Shown piece after piece: positions 39,958 to 50,707 of a stretch of DNA of 64,000 bases. Where the stretch lies: contig NC_052107.1 of NCBI RefSeq assembly GCF_012273895.1, forward strand, positions 930,001-994,000. The letters are read 5' to 3'. Source of the stretch: Zerene cesonia. Lineage: Eukaryota; Arthropoda; Insecta; Lepidoptera; Pieridae. The translations under genes and the position numbers were made by a program. Under the pieces are notes generated by a model. That model saw nothing but the letters and a program-made list of their open reading frames with translations. It had not been told where the DNA came from and did not search any database. Position 1 is the first letter of the stretch. Every line of letters begins with the position of its first letter.

Positions 39958-40197
39958 CTCTTAAGCCAGTTACGTAAGACAATCACCAATCTCCACACTA
40001 CACATCACTCCTATACAATCTGTATTACTTTTAATTAAACATTTAATATAAAAAACACCAATTACAAAATCGTATTTAAATGCACTTTCGATTTTAGTTC
40101 ACATTTATTTCACTAAGCGTTGGCTTATATTTTGAACTTTTTGGTGATGATACGTGCTGGCTGGAAATGTTTTAATTAAAAAAAAAGATAGTGTTGT
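39958..40197 (-). other. Probable 5'UTR exon of the EB-module gene
   Basis: On the minus strand AAGAG|GTGAGT at 39958 is a near-perfect donor. It sits below a TATAAAA at 40217-40223 and a GC-rich patch at 40230-40310. The upstream end is inferred from an initiator-like TCACA about 26 bases below the TATA. No coding content is needed because the start codon is in the next exon. Confidence 0.45.
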
Positions 40198-40216
40198 GAT
40201 TCGAAATTTAAACGTG

Positions 40217-40310
40217 TTTTATAAGAAGGGTGGTAACGAGCGCGTGCAGTAGGCCGCGCGGTCGCGGGCGGTGACGATCGACGGTCCGCGCCGGCGCGAA
40301 CGTTGCACCC
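40217..40310 (-). promoter_or_regulatory. Candidate promoter: TATA box plus CpG-rich patch
   Basis: TATAAAA reads on the minus strand at 40223-40217. Directly upstream (40230-40310) is an island of CG-rich sequence (runs such as GCGCGGTCGCGGGCGG) in otherwise AT-rich DNA. Position and orientation fit the 5'UTR exon below it. Promoter function is inferred. Confidence 0.4.
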
Positions 40311-41230
40311 CTTTGGACAGAGACGAATCGGCGAAAAACTGTATTTTATATATATGTATACTGTATGCTGATCAATGTCATTTTAACTCAGTTAACGAGT
40401 TTATTTTCTATTTCATTGAATGATAGTGATAAAGCAGATTTTGATAGAATTCGTGATAGGATACGTGAATCAGTTCTTTTTAAGTTTGGTTTGTCAATAA
40501 ACATATTTATTGATTTTTCCTTTTAAAACTAATTAAGTGTTTGGTGGCTTTTAAAATAAATAATAGTTAAATCTTGGAAAATTATTTAAATCATTTTATT
40601 TATCATGTACTTATAGATAATTATAATGCTTAATTTTAAATAACTAACATATTTCTAGTGATAACAATTTCTTCGTTTGCCATAAATCAAATATAAGTAA
40701 AAATACGAAATAAAAAATACTTTCCTACTTAAAATTTTGGTCTCACTTATTCCTAATACATTTTCGCCAAGGTAACTTCACATACAACATTATGAAAATG
40801 AACATACAAGGCGTCGTCAGTTTTCTAGAACCTTTCATTATTTATTTAGCAACTTTCTAATACGTCCCTATGAAAACGTCTATTTACCGAGCGCGAGCGA
40901 CAATCCCCGACACCCACCGAAGCGACCTATCTGAAGTTGACTCTAGCTAGCATAACTTGACCTCCCCTGCCGCTCAATTAATATAATTTTCGCGGTGATC
41001 TCGAGGATAAGTGCCTGTTTGGAGGTGTCACGCGATTATGGTTGTCATGCGCAACGATGGTGGAACGAAATATGGCTTTTTGATTATTTAATCTTTTTGG
41101 AATACTGTGATCTTTAATTTGATCCGAATAGGGGTAAAGCCTGTTTACTTCCTTGGTGTCTGCTATCTATTATTTATCAATAAGATATGTTCAATTCAAC
41201 ATAAAGGTTTATGAGGAAATTTGCTTAGAA

Positions 41231-41576
41231 TATGGGAGTGGAGCACATTTCTGCAGTTGGGCCTGGTCGCTCCGGGGAAGTATCACACCCCCACAGAAGA
41301 CCGGCATGAAATAGTAGCATGCGAATACTATATATGTGTTTCGTGCGGTGAGTGGGGTAGCCAGAGGCTCATTCCCTTTTCCTCACTCTTTCTAGTCCTA
41401 TTCTTCTTTTCTGTCGATAATCCTTTCCTTATCTCTTGCCTCTTAAAAGCGGGTAACGCGTAGATAGAGGCACTTACATCTGCGAATGTTCACGGGCGGT
41501 GGTGATCGCTTACCATCAGGCGAACCAATAGCTCTCCAGAACCAATAACTCGAGTGCTCGCTGTGCAATAAAAACA
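41231..41576 (+). repeat. SINE-like poly-A retroelement (family A)
   Basis: Diverged full-length copy. It shares CACACCCCCACAGAAGACCG and the GGGCGGTGGTGATCGCTTAC block. Confidence 0.7.
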
Positions 41577-41726
41577 GAAATAAACTATATCATTCATCAT
41601 CATTATCATATCATTTTTTTTAAGAATTTTGAGCGAAAATTCGATTTTCTAAAGCTTCATAATAATGGGTGAATGTTTGTTTCAAGACAGGTCAATACAG
41701 AATTCCAGGGCGACGTTACACATATA

Positions 41727-41917
41727 CATTACTAGCTGCACCCGGTAAACGCTGTTCTGCCTTACTCTTATCATTTAGGGGTATCAAAAATAGATGTTGG
41801 CCGATTCTCATAGATACCGGATAAGCACAAAAAATTTCATCAAAATCCGTCAAGCCGTTTCGGAGGAGTATGGCAACGAAAACTGTGACACGAGAATTTT
41901 ATATATATAAGATGTAA
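41727..41917 (-). mobile_element. Helitron-like element (family H5)
   Basis: The plus strand begins ACTAGCTGCACCCGGTAAAC, contains AAATAGATGTTGGCCGATTC and ends ATTTTATATATATAAGA. Relatives are at 32745-32890 and 60745-60925. Confidence 0.55.
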
Positions 41918-42161
41918 AATACAGCCCAGTTAAATAGCTCTTAAAGAATAGAGTGAGTACCTTAGATTAACCCTTTATCATACTATTAATTTCTTATTAT
42001 GTATAATATAAATATGCCTTAAAATAAATAAGAAAACTTCAAATAAGTAACAGACTTTTAAATTGTGTTTGATGTATCATGATATTAACTTGCTGCTTTA
42101 ATCAATTTAGTTTTCAGCTTGCATTAGATTGTTCCTTTATCTTGAAAGTCGTTCGTCATCA

Positions 42162-42167
42162 TTTATT
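42162..42167 (-). promoter_or_regulatory. Polyadenylation signal of the mini-receptor gene
   Basis: AATAAA reads on the minus strand 10 bases after the TAG stop, implying a very short 3'UTR. Confidence 0.5.
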
Positions 42168-42177
42168 TCCTTGGATT

Positions 42178-42227
42178 CTATAAATCTTTAAATTGCATAA
42201 CATCCGATGGGTTCGTAGCTGGTAAAT
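42178..42227 (-). CDS. Mini-receptor exon 4 (cytoplasmic tail)
   Basis: The acceptor TACTTTGACAG precedes 42227. Phase 1 joins T to AT to make Tyr128, then LPATNPSDVMQFKDL and TAG. Finding a short frame of the right phase with a stop and AATAAA directly after it is good support. Confidence 0.7.
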
Positions 42228-44234
42228 CTGTCAAAGTAAACATCTTTTCTTAGCGACTGACATTTAAAATAATGATGCAGGGAGTTATTTATTTCTTACT
42301 AGCTGCGCCCCGCGGTTTCACACGCGTTAGTCCGTATCCCGTAGGAATATCGGGATAAAAAGTTGCCTATATGTTATTCCAGTTGTCCAGCTGTCTACGT
42401 ACCAAATTTCATTGCAATCGCTTCAGTAGTTTTTGCGTGAAAGAGCAACAAACACACTCACACATCCTTACAAACTTTCGCATTTATAATATAGTAGAAA
42501 GTAGGATTAGTAAGATTAGTAGGAAGTAGGATTGTCTCAGAATTCAGCCCACTACCACCTGTCGATGGAACAAGAATGTCTAAGTCAAGTATAATGTGCC
42601 ATTATCGTTGGTGGTACACAATTTTTAAAATAGTTTAAGTACCATACCAAAATATAAGAATACAAGACGTATATTAAAGTGTTTACTCACAATAAGTTCC
42701 TGCCTTCAAAAAAGTTAGTGCCTTCAAAACTCCAGCAGTCGCACCGATTACACCAATGCTAACTCCTCCAATGATACCAGCTATTAAGGGTACATTCGAT
42801 GGTTCATCTTTGGGGATTCTGTACACAATACTGGCCGTTTCGTTCTTGTCATCGGGACCAGGGAGGTCGGATGCTATGGTGATGAACAGTTCCTCACAGG
42901 CACCAGTAATTGATGATATATCGATGTTTAATGTATCGTTACTGTAAAATAAATTATTGAAAGAAACTGTAGATTATGAAAGACATGCAATACATATCTG
43001 TTTAATTTTAATCATTATATCTAGGTTGTTTTCGACCGTCTTCATAAAAAAGAGATTCAATTCGACTGTATTTTTTGTGTTTGTTACCTCACAGCTAGGT
43101 GAATCCATTTTTATGATTCTTTCTTTATTTGAAAACTTATCGTTCCCGTGACATTTCCGAGATTTTTTTTTTTCCCAAAATTTCCCCACAGTTAAACGTA
43201 GTCATGTCACTCTCTAGCATCCACACAGACAAAAAAACATACCATAAAATCGTTGCAAACAAACAAACACTTTCGCATTTATAATATCAGTATCTATTAT
43301 TATGTTCTTTTATCCAGAGCTTGAACCCAGTACCGTTTGACCATTTACAATAACATCTGTAGTAAGGGCGCGGTCAGATGTTCCACATTGATTTAACTCT
43401 ACAAATCTGTGTGTGACATATGTGTAAAGTGTGTATAAATCATGTTCACGCAAAAAGGCTGAACCAATTTTGGTAAAGTTTGCTTTTTTTGACAATAACA
43501 TTGAAATATTCTGTAATAGGAGGTTTGAAGCGTGTCTAATTCCCATTTCACAGTATTTAAAGAGTAATTTTTGCATTTTATAACAATGCAAATAAATAAT
43601 TATTATCGTTATAAGTGATAACATATACTTACAGCGATACCGTTGTGCTGTCTGTTATATATTCCTCCAGTTTTATTGTAAAAACTTCGCATGGATCGGT
43701 GATACTAAAATGGACGGATGATAATACCTGAAATATTAAGATTTTGATTAGTGTAATGATCTCACGAGAGGTATACGGGAATGGATATCGGGCGAAATTT
43801 CGTGACATATGACGTTAAAAAAAAAACAGCGAAATAAATTGGTTTTTTAATTTATCTGCACATGTGGATAACATTACTACTGCTTAAAACGATGAAGGAT
43901 AACATTGTGAGGAAACCGGCATGTCCAAGAATTAAAATTTCGACGACATGTGACGTCTGCCAACACGCACTTGGCCAGCGTGGTTGGCCATTATGGCCTG
44001 AACCCTAATAAGAGGCCTGTATCCCAGCGGGGATACAAGACTGTGTGGGAACATATATGGGCTGATGATGATGAAATAAAAAAAAACTGATCTCAACTCA
44101 GATGTTTTCTGTCACTGATTGGCATAAGCTATATTTATAGCACGGGCGAAGCCAGGGCGAAAAGCTAGTGCTTTATAACCGTGAATATTAATACATACCA
44201 TGAAAAAAACACAATAGTTATATGCTAACATCAT
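42178..44234 (-). CDS. 143-residue mini-receptor: signal peptide, FN3-like ectodomain, glycine-zipper transmembrane segment
   Basis: Exons, in transcription order: 44234-44199, 43727-43633, 42941-42691, 42227-42178. Each junction has a good donor (GTATGT, GTAAGT, GTGAGT) and a pyrimidine-rich CAG acceptor, and the phases match, giving 143 residues and a TAG stop. An in-frame TGA lies upstream of the first ATG. Residues 1-20 look like a signal peptide that lacks a basic start. Residues 21-90 contain two cysteines (DPCEVF at C25, GACEEL at C59) and alternating hydrophobic strands like the C-to-F strands of a fibronectin III domain. Sequons are N45 and N77. Residues 96-116 are transmembrane with G99, G103 and G107 in a GxxxGxxxG zipper. 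The tail of 27 residues has YYLP and ends DVMQFKDL. AATAAA follows the stop by 10 bases. I do not recognise the family; a membrane protein that dimerises through the helix is inference. An upstream exon in place of the proposed exon 1 is the main alternative. Confidence 0.7.
42299..42506 (-). mobile_element. Helitron-like short element (family H1), inverted
   Basis: The plus strand begins ACTAGCTGCGCCCCGCGG and ends near TAGTAGAAAGTAGGA; the same body as 13842-14020. It lies in the last intron of the mini-receptor gene. Confidence 0.65.
42691..42941 (-). CDS. Mini-receptor exon 3 (FN3-like strands and transmembrane helix)
   Basis: The acceptor ATTTTACAG precedes 42941, and the donor TATT|GTGAGT follows 42691. 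If unspliced, the frame ends two codons later (Cys-Glu-stop). It encodes the second cysteine, ITIASDLPG, and the helix LIAGIIGGVSIGVIGATAGVL. Confidence 0.8.
43633..43727 (-). CDS. Mini-receptor exon 2
   Basis: The acceptor AATATTTCAG precedes 43727, and the donor CGCT|GTAAGT follows 43633. It encodes VLSSVHFS (the end of the signal peptide in this model) and the first cysteine segment, DPCEVFTIKLEEY. Confidence 0.75.
43842..44073 (+). repeat. tRNA-derived SINE copy (body, in mini-receptor intron 1)
   Basis: It shares the body sequence of the 31492-31793 element (GAGGAAACCGGCATGTCC, GGCCAGCGTGG, GGGCTGATGATGATG) but lacks the tRNA-like head. It lies in the first intron of the mini-receptor. 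Confidence 0.75.
44199..44234 (-). CDS. Mini-receptor exon 1 (start of signal peptide)
   Basis: Two tandem ATG codons start MMLAYNYCVFFM, followed by the donor ATG|GTATGT in phase 0, which fits exon 2. An in-frame stop upstream closes the frame. This is the least certain exon because it is only 36 bases and the signal peptide has no basic residue. Confidence 0.55.
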
Positions 44235-44689
44235 GAATAACTTCTGGATGTGATCTGTACTACAGGTCTTTGACGACCTACTTCAGACACTAGTCTTTCA
44301 CAGCGTTAATACTACTCAGTAGTTTAATGATTGTGAAGGCAAATAAAGAATTTTTTTATTTATTTTATTTATGTATTTTGAATACTATTCTATGAAACAC
44401 ATTACACGGCAAGTCGACACTGTCATAAATAAATCAATGATTAATAAGGGCATAGTTTATTTGTTTGCATTTTCCCCATCCTTTGACGCAATATGAATAA
44501 ACTCTATGCAGGAAGCTGATTGCTCATAATTAGGATTTGTAAACAAGGCTACCATATATATCCAATTTATCGTTGTTTCCCTCCATAATTGAAAATAAAA
44601 CACTCTTGATTAATGGCGTTTGATTTTACTCTCAGCTAAGATAGTGTTAGATGTTTAAAAAGCGTTTTTGAATCTTAATATATAAGGTG

Positions 44690-44943
44690 GGTTAGGGTGA
44701 GGACTGAGGACCTCGGACTTAAAATCGATAAGTCAGTGTTTTGAAACAAGGCGAATGTGCAACAAATAAAATAAATAGATTTTTCAATTTATCTGCGCAT
44801 GTGGATAACATCATCACTGCTCAAAACGGTTAAGGGGTACATAGAGAGAAAACCGACATGTCCAAAAATCAAAAGTTTGACGACATGTGACATCTGCTAA
44901 CATAAAGAAGGCCTTTGTCCTAGCAGTGGGAACATGTATGAAC

Positions 44944-44974
<31 letters not shown>

Positions 44975-44975
44975 C
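44690..44975 (+). repeat. Degraded tRNA-derived SINE with TGA trinucleotide tail
   Basis: The head (GAGGACCTCGGACTTAAAAT) and body are recognisable but diverged. It ends in a run of TGA triplets at 44944-44974. Confidence 0.75.
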
Positions 44976-45102
44976 AATAAATTATTAGCTACTAATAAGT
45001 AACTTAAAAGCAGTTACTATAGCAAATAGCCGACAAGAAGTAGTTAGAAGTAGTAGTAGTTAGTAGATTATGTAGTTGCTCTTAATCACTAATTATATTT
45101 AA

Positions 45103-45235
45103 AACTAGTTGCGCCCGCGGTTTCGCGTAAGTCCGTATCCTGTAGGAATATCGAGATACAAAGTTATGTACGTTATTCCAGTTGTTCAGCTATCTACATT
45201 CCAAATTTCACTGAAATCGGTTCAGTTGCAATTTT
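45103..45235 (-). mobile_element. Helitron-like H1 fragment
   Basis: The plus strand reads AACTAGTTGCGCCCGCGGTT then TAAGTCCGTATCCTGTAGGA; the 5' part of the family is missing. Confidence 0.5.
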
Positions 45236-47561
45236 TATACAGATTTGCCAAGACATGAATTACATGCATCATAGCAAATAATCATATAAATAATTGAACA
45301 CTTAGTACCTACTGAAAAATTACTTCGGACTTTTATAAATATAGTTTTATTAGTAGCTATACCGATTACCTGGTTTGTATATTTATAGCGTTTTCGAATT
45401 GTAATTCAAATTACTAGTTTCAGACCTTGACTTCACTTGCGAAGTAGCCGGTAATGTTTGAAACAGTTAACGCTGTAGGTAGCGCCATCTAGTCTCCAAA
45501 TAACTTTGAGTGTGGGAGTCGAGCACGCTTCGCCACGAATGAAGTGTTTTATAATTAGAAAAAGTACCTTAACATATAAGAAACATATTTTAAATATAAA
45601 AAAACTTACTAGATTAGTTACAAATAAATAAATATCATTCATTTTATAACGGGCATCGAACTCACCCAGAATTCAGCGTAAACCACTTCTCCCATAATTT
45701 GTTTAAATATAACTCTTATCATTTAAATATATGGAGCATTATTTTTACAATAATGTATTCTTTAATATCTAAAAAAAGCTTTCGACGAATACTATCAAAT
45801 CCTATGTACGGTTAATAGTAAATTTCCATAATCTATTGTTAATCTTATTTTTATTAAATATAAAGGCGATACTTCCATAAACATTCAATGTACATACGAC
45901 ATGTTGTTATACAAATTAACATCCGTCTATCCGCATACAATATATGTCATTGATCTCGCTTCAACTTTCTGTTAACATAACAATAGTTTGTTTGTCCGTC
46001 TGTAGCAGTTAACATTTGGTGTGTTTTTTATATTTCCGGGCCCTTGTCACATTTTAAGTATTAATGGTGTTATTCTTATTAAATTAGGATGTTTATTTAG
46101 TATTTTTTATTAGTTAATGATTTATTATCAAGGGGCATTTAAAATCGGAAAATTATCGTTACAGAGGGTGTGTTAATGTTTCCTCTTTATATTAAATTTT
46201 GTGGCTTTAACTGAATTTTTGATTGACGAAATAAGTTTATATGAAAATTTAAATATACAACTATACTTTATACCTAATTATCTTATCATTATAGAACCAA
46301 AGTGGCAGGCGAAAGCCACTTTCATGTCTCCATTTCATGAGTAATATATACGAGTAATAATAATTTGATAGAAGCGCTTAATTTCTTTCAAAATTCCTTT
46401 TCTGAAGCTATAAACTACAATGACTTTCCTATTTTTAGGTTTTATATTTTATTTTGCAAGATAAAGTTGGTTTTGTATTGTAGCTTTTGTTATAATCTAT
46501 TGTCAGACTAAATTAATATACCACATAATTTTTGATTCATAATATAACTCAATATTGAAACCTTTGAAATGTCATATTGCCTGCAGCGCCATCTATTCTT
46601 ACGTTAAGAAGACTTATAGTATGTAGTAAGCATGTTTTATTAATACAATTATTGCAAAAATTTATATAGGAAAAGATCATATTGATATGATTAATAAACT
46701 GATGCGTTGCGGAATCACCTTATTATATTCAATGAGACTTATTAACATTATAAACAGTAGGTAGGCACTCGGGTATAAGTAATAATTTAAATATTTTTAA
46801 CCGACTTGAACGAAGGCGACAATTGGACTGTAACTTTTGTGTTTCTTAATTACTTTTACTGAGTGGACCGATTATTTTATTATTATTTTTATTTGAAAGT
46901 TGGTGTCTGTCATTTGGTCCCATTTTAATTTAGTCTAGTTCTGACAATCTAATGGTCCTGACTCTACCAGTTACACAGGACATTGGCGCAGTCCCTCTAT
47001 TGGGTGAAGCCATTAACAAAGAGGAGAAGAAGACAATCTGATGGCGGTTTAGTTTTTTCTTTAAAAAATATAAATAAAATCTTATCATGGACACTCATCT
47101 GGTACACGACGATATATAATAAATATATCTACGTATTGTAATAACGAAATAATGGTTAAATAATTTGGTCGGGCGATTTTTTTATTCAAATTCATACTTC
47201 GAATCTCCGACCTGAGAGTCAACATGACACTAGGCATTCATCCAAGTGCATTATTTCATTTATAAATAGTGAGTAACATCCTTCATTGTTATTCTTAATA
47301 TTATCAATCGACTCACGCACCTCACATTTTATAAATAGGCTGCCACATTAGCAAATGATATCATAAAGAAAAGGAAATAATTATTATCATACTACTTAAT
47401 AATGATCTCGTTCTTTTGATGAAGATTTCTCTTCGGAGCAGTGATTTAGTATCGGTGAGGCCTGGTTTCCTTGGTACGATAATTAAGTTCAAAGTCGGAA
47501 ACACAGAAGATTGGTGATCTAGTTGTAAAGAAAGAAAACGACCAGAGAAGCAAATGTACAT

Positions 47562-47899
47562 ATGTGGTAGTCGAGCACGCTTCGGCACGAATTGGGAAAG
47601 CTCGCACCGGGGAAGTACCACACCCCCACAGAAGACCGGCGTGAAATAGTTTTCTACTATGTTTCGTTCGGTGAGTGGGGGAGCCGGAGGCCCATATCCT
47701 TTTCCTTACCCTTCCCAGTCCTTTCCTTTATTCCTATCGCCAATCCTTTCTTAATCCCTTCCCAAAAAATCGGCAATCCATTTGTAGAGACGTAAGGTCT
47801 GCAATGGACCTTATGCATCTCCAAATGTTCATGGGCGGTGGTAGCGCTTACCATCAGGCGTCCCACCAGCTCCATTGCCGACGGTAACATAAAAAAAAA
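47562..47899 (+). repeat. SINE-like poly-A retroelement (family A), full copy
   Basis: It begins GTGGTAGTCGAGCACGC, includes ACCACACCCCCACAGAAGACC and CATGGGCGGTGGTAGCGC, and ends in a poly-A run. Copies at 22324-22662, 41231-41576, 28351-28569, 35540-35735 (minus) and 55268-55467 share blocks of it. No coding capacity; no Pol III boxes were noticed. Confidence 0.75.
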
Positions 47900-48751
47900 T
47901 CTGCATATGTCGTACTCCATAAAAGACAATATCTGTATTGGACTTTCGGTCCTTTAATTTCTTTTATTTTTTTTTTATTACGATAATGTGATAAACGGGA
48001 AAAGTACGCGTCAAACTGGCGCACCGCAACATTTTTTTTCCTTTTGAGATGCGGATCCCTAAAACTATAAGAATCTACGTCTATATATCGTCTATGCCTA
48101 AGTTAAACTCACTGATCATTTAATAATTGCGTCACAACTGGCCCAAATTTGAGGGTAAGTAGTAGGTAGGTAGTAGGTAGGTAGTATTGAATGGAGATTA
48201 AATCCTGGCTTACGCCATGGACAACAGATTTCTTCAAATAGAGTACTCAAAATGTATGTAAAATTGTTGCTATGGCAGATAAATATCATTGGATATGTCT
48301 CCACCGTTGTTAAGGAGCAAAGACTTCCATCAGAGAAGTTACACTGACGTCGTCTTAAAGCAGGAATAATTCCAGTGTGGAGAAAGACAGAGTGGAAAGG
48401 TCGTTCCACACCATTATTTTTCTATACTGGGACATCTGCTATAACACGTTATGTCACTAGAAATTACTAAATGATCTGTTTATTATTGAGATTATCCATT
48501 ACTTCCAGCATTTAGCGGGCGTGTAATTGCTTCTACCTAATAATGGGATGATACGCAATGCTTAATTGCTCCTTAATTGAGTATGGTTTCAATAATTGGA
48601 TAATCACCCAAATTTATTGACTGCGTGCCAATAAATAAGTACGTAGTTCTGAAACTATAATATAATCTATGCTCTACCATCGTAGCTAGCTATTCGGTAA
48701 ACTGACACCCAAAATGGGAAAAAGGAATATATTGCTCGGATAAATTATGAC

Positions 48752-49751
48752 NNNNNNNNNNNNNNNNNNNNNNNNNNNNNNNNNNNNNNNNNNNNNNNNN
48801 NNNNNNNNNNNNNNNNNNNNNNNNNNNNNNNNNNNNNNNNNNNNNNNNNNNNNNNNNNNNNNNNNNNNNNNNNNNNNNNNNNNNNNNNNNNNNNNNNNNN
48901 NNNNNNNNNNNNNNNNNNNNNNNNNNNNNNNNNNNNNNNNNNNNNNNNNNNNNNNNNNNNNNNNNNNNNNNNNNNNNNNNNNNNNNNNNNNNNNNNNNNN
49001 NNNNNNNNNNNNNNNNNNNNNNNNNNNNNNNNNNNNNNNNNNNNNNNNNNNNNNNNNNNNNNNNNNNNNNNNNNNNNNNNNNNNNNNNNNNNNNNNNNNN
49101 NNNNNNNNNNNNNNNNNNNNNNNNNNNNNNNNNNNNNNNNNNNNNNNNNNNNNNNNNNNNNNNNNNNNNNNNNNNNNNNNNNNNNNNNNNNNNNNNNNNN
49201 NNNNNNNNNNNNNNNNNNNNNNNNNNNNNNNNNNNNNNNNNNNNNNNNNNNNNNNNNNNNNNNNNNNNNNNNNNNNNNNNNNNNNNNNNNNNNNNNNNNN
49301 NNNNNNNNNNNNNNNNNNNNNNNNNNNNNNNNNNNNNNNNNNNNNNNNNNNNNNNNNNNNNNNNNNNNNNNNNNNNNNNNNNNNNNNNNNNNNNNNNNNN
49401 NNNNNNNNNNNNNNNNNNNNNNNNNNNNNNNNNNNNNNNNNNNNNNNNNNNNNNNNNNNNNNNNNNNNNNNNNNNNNNNNNNNNNNNNNNNNNNNNNNNN
49501 NNNNNNNNNNNNNNNNNNNNNNNNNNNNNNNNNNNNNNNNNNNNNNNNNNNNNNNNNNNNNNNNNNNNNNNNNNNNNNNNNNNNNNNNNNNNNNNNNNNN
49601 NNNNNNNNNNNNNNNNNNNNNNNNNNNNNNNNNNNNNNNNNNNNNNNNNNNNNNNNNNNNNNNNNNNNNNNNNNNNNNNNNNNNNNNNNNNNNNNNNNNN
49701 NNNNNNNNNNNNNNNNNNNNNNNNNNNNNNNNNNNNNNNNNNNNNNNNNNN
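48752..49751. other. Assembly gap of exactly 1000 N
   Basis: A round-number N run, probably a placeholder of unknown true size, directly followed by a GT dinucleotide repeat. Confidence 0.98.

Positions 49752-49800
<49 letters not shown>
49752..49800 (+). repeat. GT microsatellite at gap edge
   Basis: Uninterrupted TG dinucleotides for about 49 bases next to the N run. Such tracts often break assemblies. Confidence 0.95.
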
Positions 49801-49803
<3 letters not shown>

Positions 49804-50149
49804 AGTAAATATTCATCCTTCTTCTTCGTCTTTTTCGAATCTAAGCGATGTACTAAATGCTTGCCTATTATTTGGTACAATATTGCAGACAACAATTATT
49901 TTTTATTGCCACGAGTTGTTGAATTTGATTGACACGACCATATGGGACGATAAAGTTGCTTCAAGGAGGTCTCTTTTTACGCGCCATGTGATGTTAAATC
50001 GTATTTAATAAAAAAAAGCTTAGTTTAGATTGGATAGTTAGATTGCTGTTGATGTATTTTAATCAAAACACTTTTTAACAAACAACACAATTTTGCTGAT
50101 ATTGCTTTTAAATATATTTTTATTCGATCAATTAGATTTATATAATATT

Positions 50150-50327
50150 AGTGGTCCGCTCCGGCCTCGCCCATGGTACATTTGTAGCCTAGAGCCTTCC
50201 TCAATAAATGGGCTATCTAAAACTGAAACAATTTTTCAAAACGGACCATTGGCTCCTCAGATCAGCGCGTTCAAAGAAACTAACACACAAACAAACTCTT
50301 CAGCTTTATCATATTAGTATAGATTAC
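50150..50327 (-). mobile_element. Helitron-like H2 element
   Basis: The plus strand reads GTGGTCCGCTCCGGCCTCGC...CTTCCTCAATAAATGGGC...ATATTAGTATAGATT. It lies just upstream of the Nimrod-like gene. Confidence 0.55.
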
Positions 50328-50603
50328 TTTAGTCCAATAAAATTAAATATTTCCAAAAAATCCTGACGCAGATTAAAAAACAATTAAGTACAAGCGTATC
50401 CCGGTCGTTAACTAATTGTTCTACTTAATTATTGCATTTTGAATTTAACACAAAGGAAATAAGGGTGAGTTTCAATAAGTCGACGGTCTCTGATTTATGT
50501 CCCAACATCCTTTCACACAGGCAATGATAGATCATATTGTTTTTAAATTCCTTGCCATTTGGTTGTGTCGTAGGGACAGCAAAAAAAAAATCAAATTTTA
50601 AAA

Positions 50604-50707
50604 ATGTGCTCAAAGTTTGTGATTTGTATTTTATTTTTTATCTGTGGAGTGGTTTCGGTGCAGGCTTTGAAAGTAGATGCGCCTGGAGTTTGTGTGGTGA
50701 CTAAACA
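50604..50707 (+). CDS. Nimrod-like gene exon 1 (signal peptide)
   Basis: It starts at ATG and encodes a hydrophobic signal peptide and APGVCVVTK. The donor ACA|GTATGT leaves phase 2. Confidence 0.8.

Larger units (their letters stand above)
40311..42161. other. Intergenic stretch with repeats
   Basis: It contains a poly-A SINE-like copy (41231-41576) and a Helitron-like copy (41727-41917). No coding exon was seen. It separates the promoter of the EB-module gene from the 3' end of the mini-receptor gene. Confidence 0.5.
44235..48751. other. Intergenic, repeat-rich, no gene supported
   Basis: It contains a SINE copy (44690-44975) ending in a TGA trinucleotide run, a Helitron-like fragment (about 45103-45235), a 45513-45541 scrap of the poly-A SINE-like family, and a full copy of that family at 47562-47899. 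A tandem GTAGGTA array lies near 48157-48186. The open frame at 48116-48409 on the minus strand matches nothing I know. Confidence 0.5.

Noticed and set aside
42756..42947. Plus-strand open frame
   Set aside because: It is antisense to mini-receptor exon 3.
48116..48409. 97-codon minus-strand open frame, possible retroelement scrap
   Set aside because: No conserved reverse transcriptase or RNase H motif could be seen; left unassigned.
48686..49895. Open frames of about 350-400 codons
   Set aside because: They consist almost wholly of N plus the GT repeat; no real coding content.
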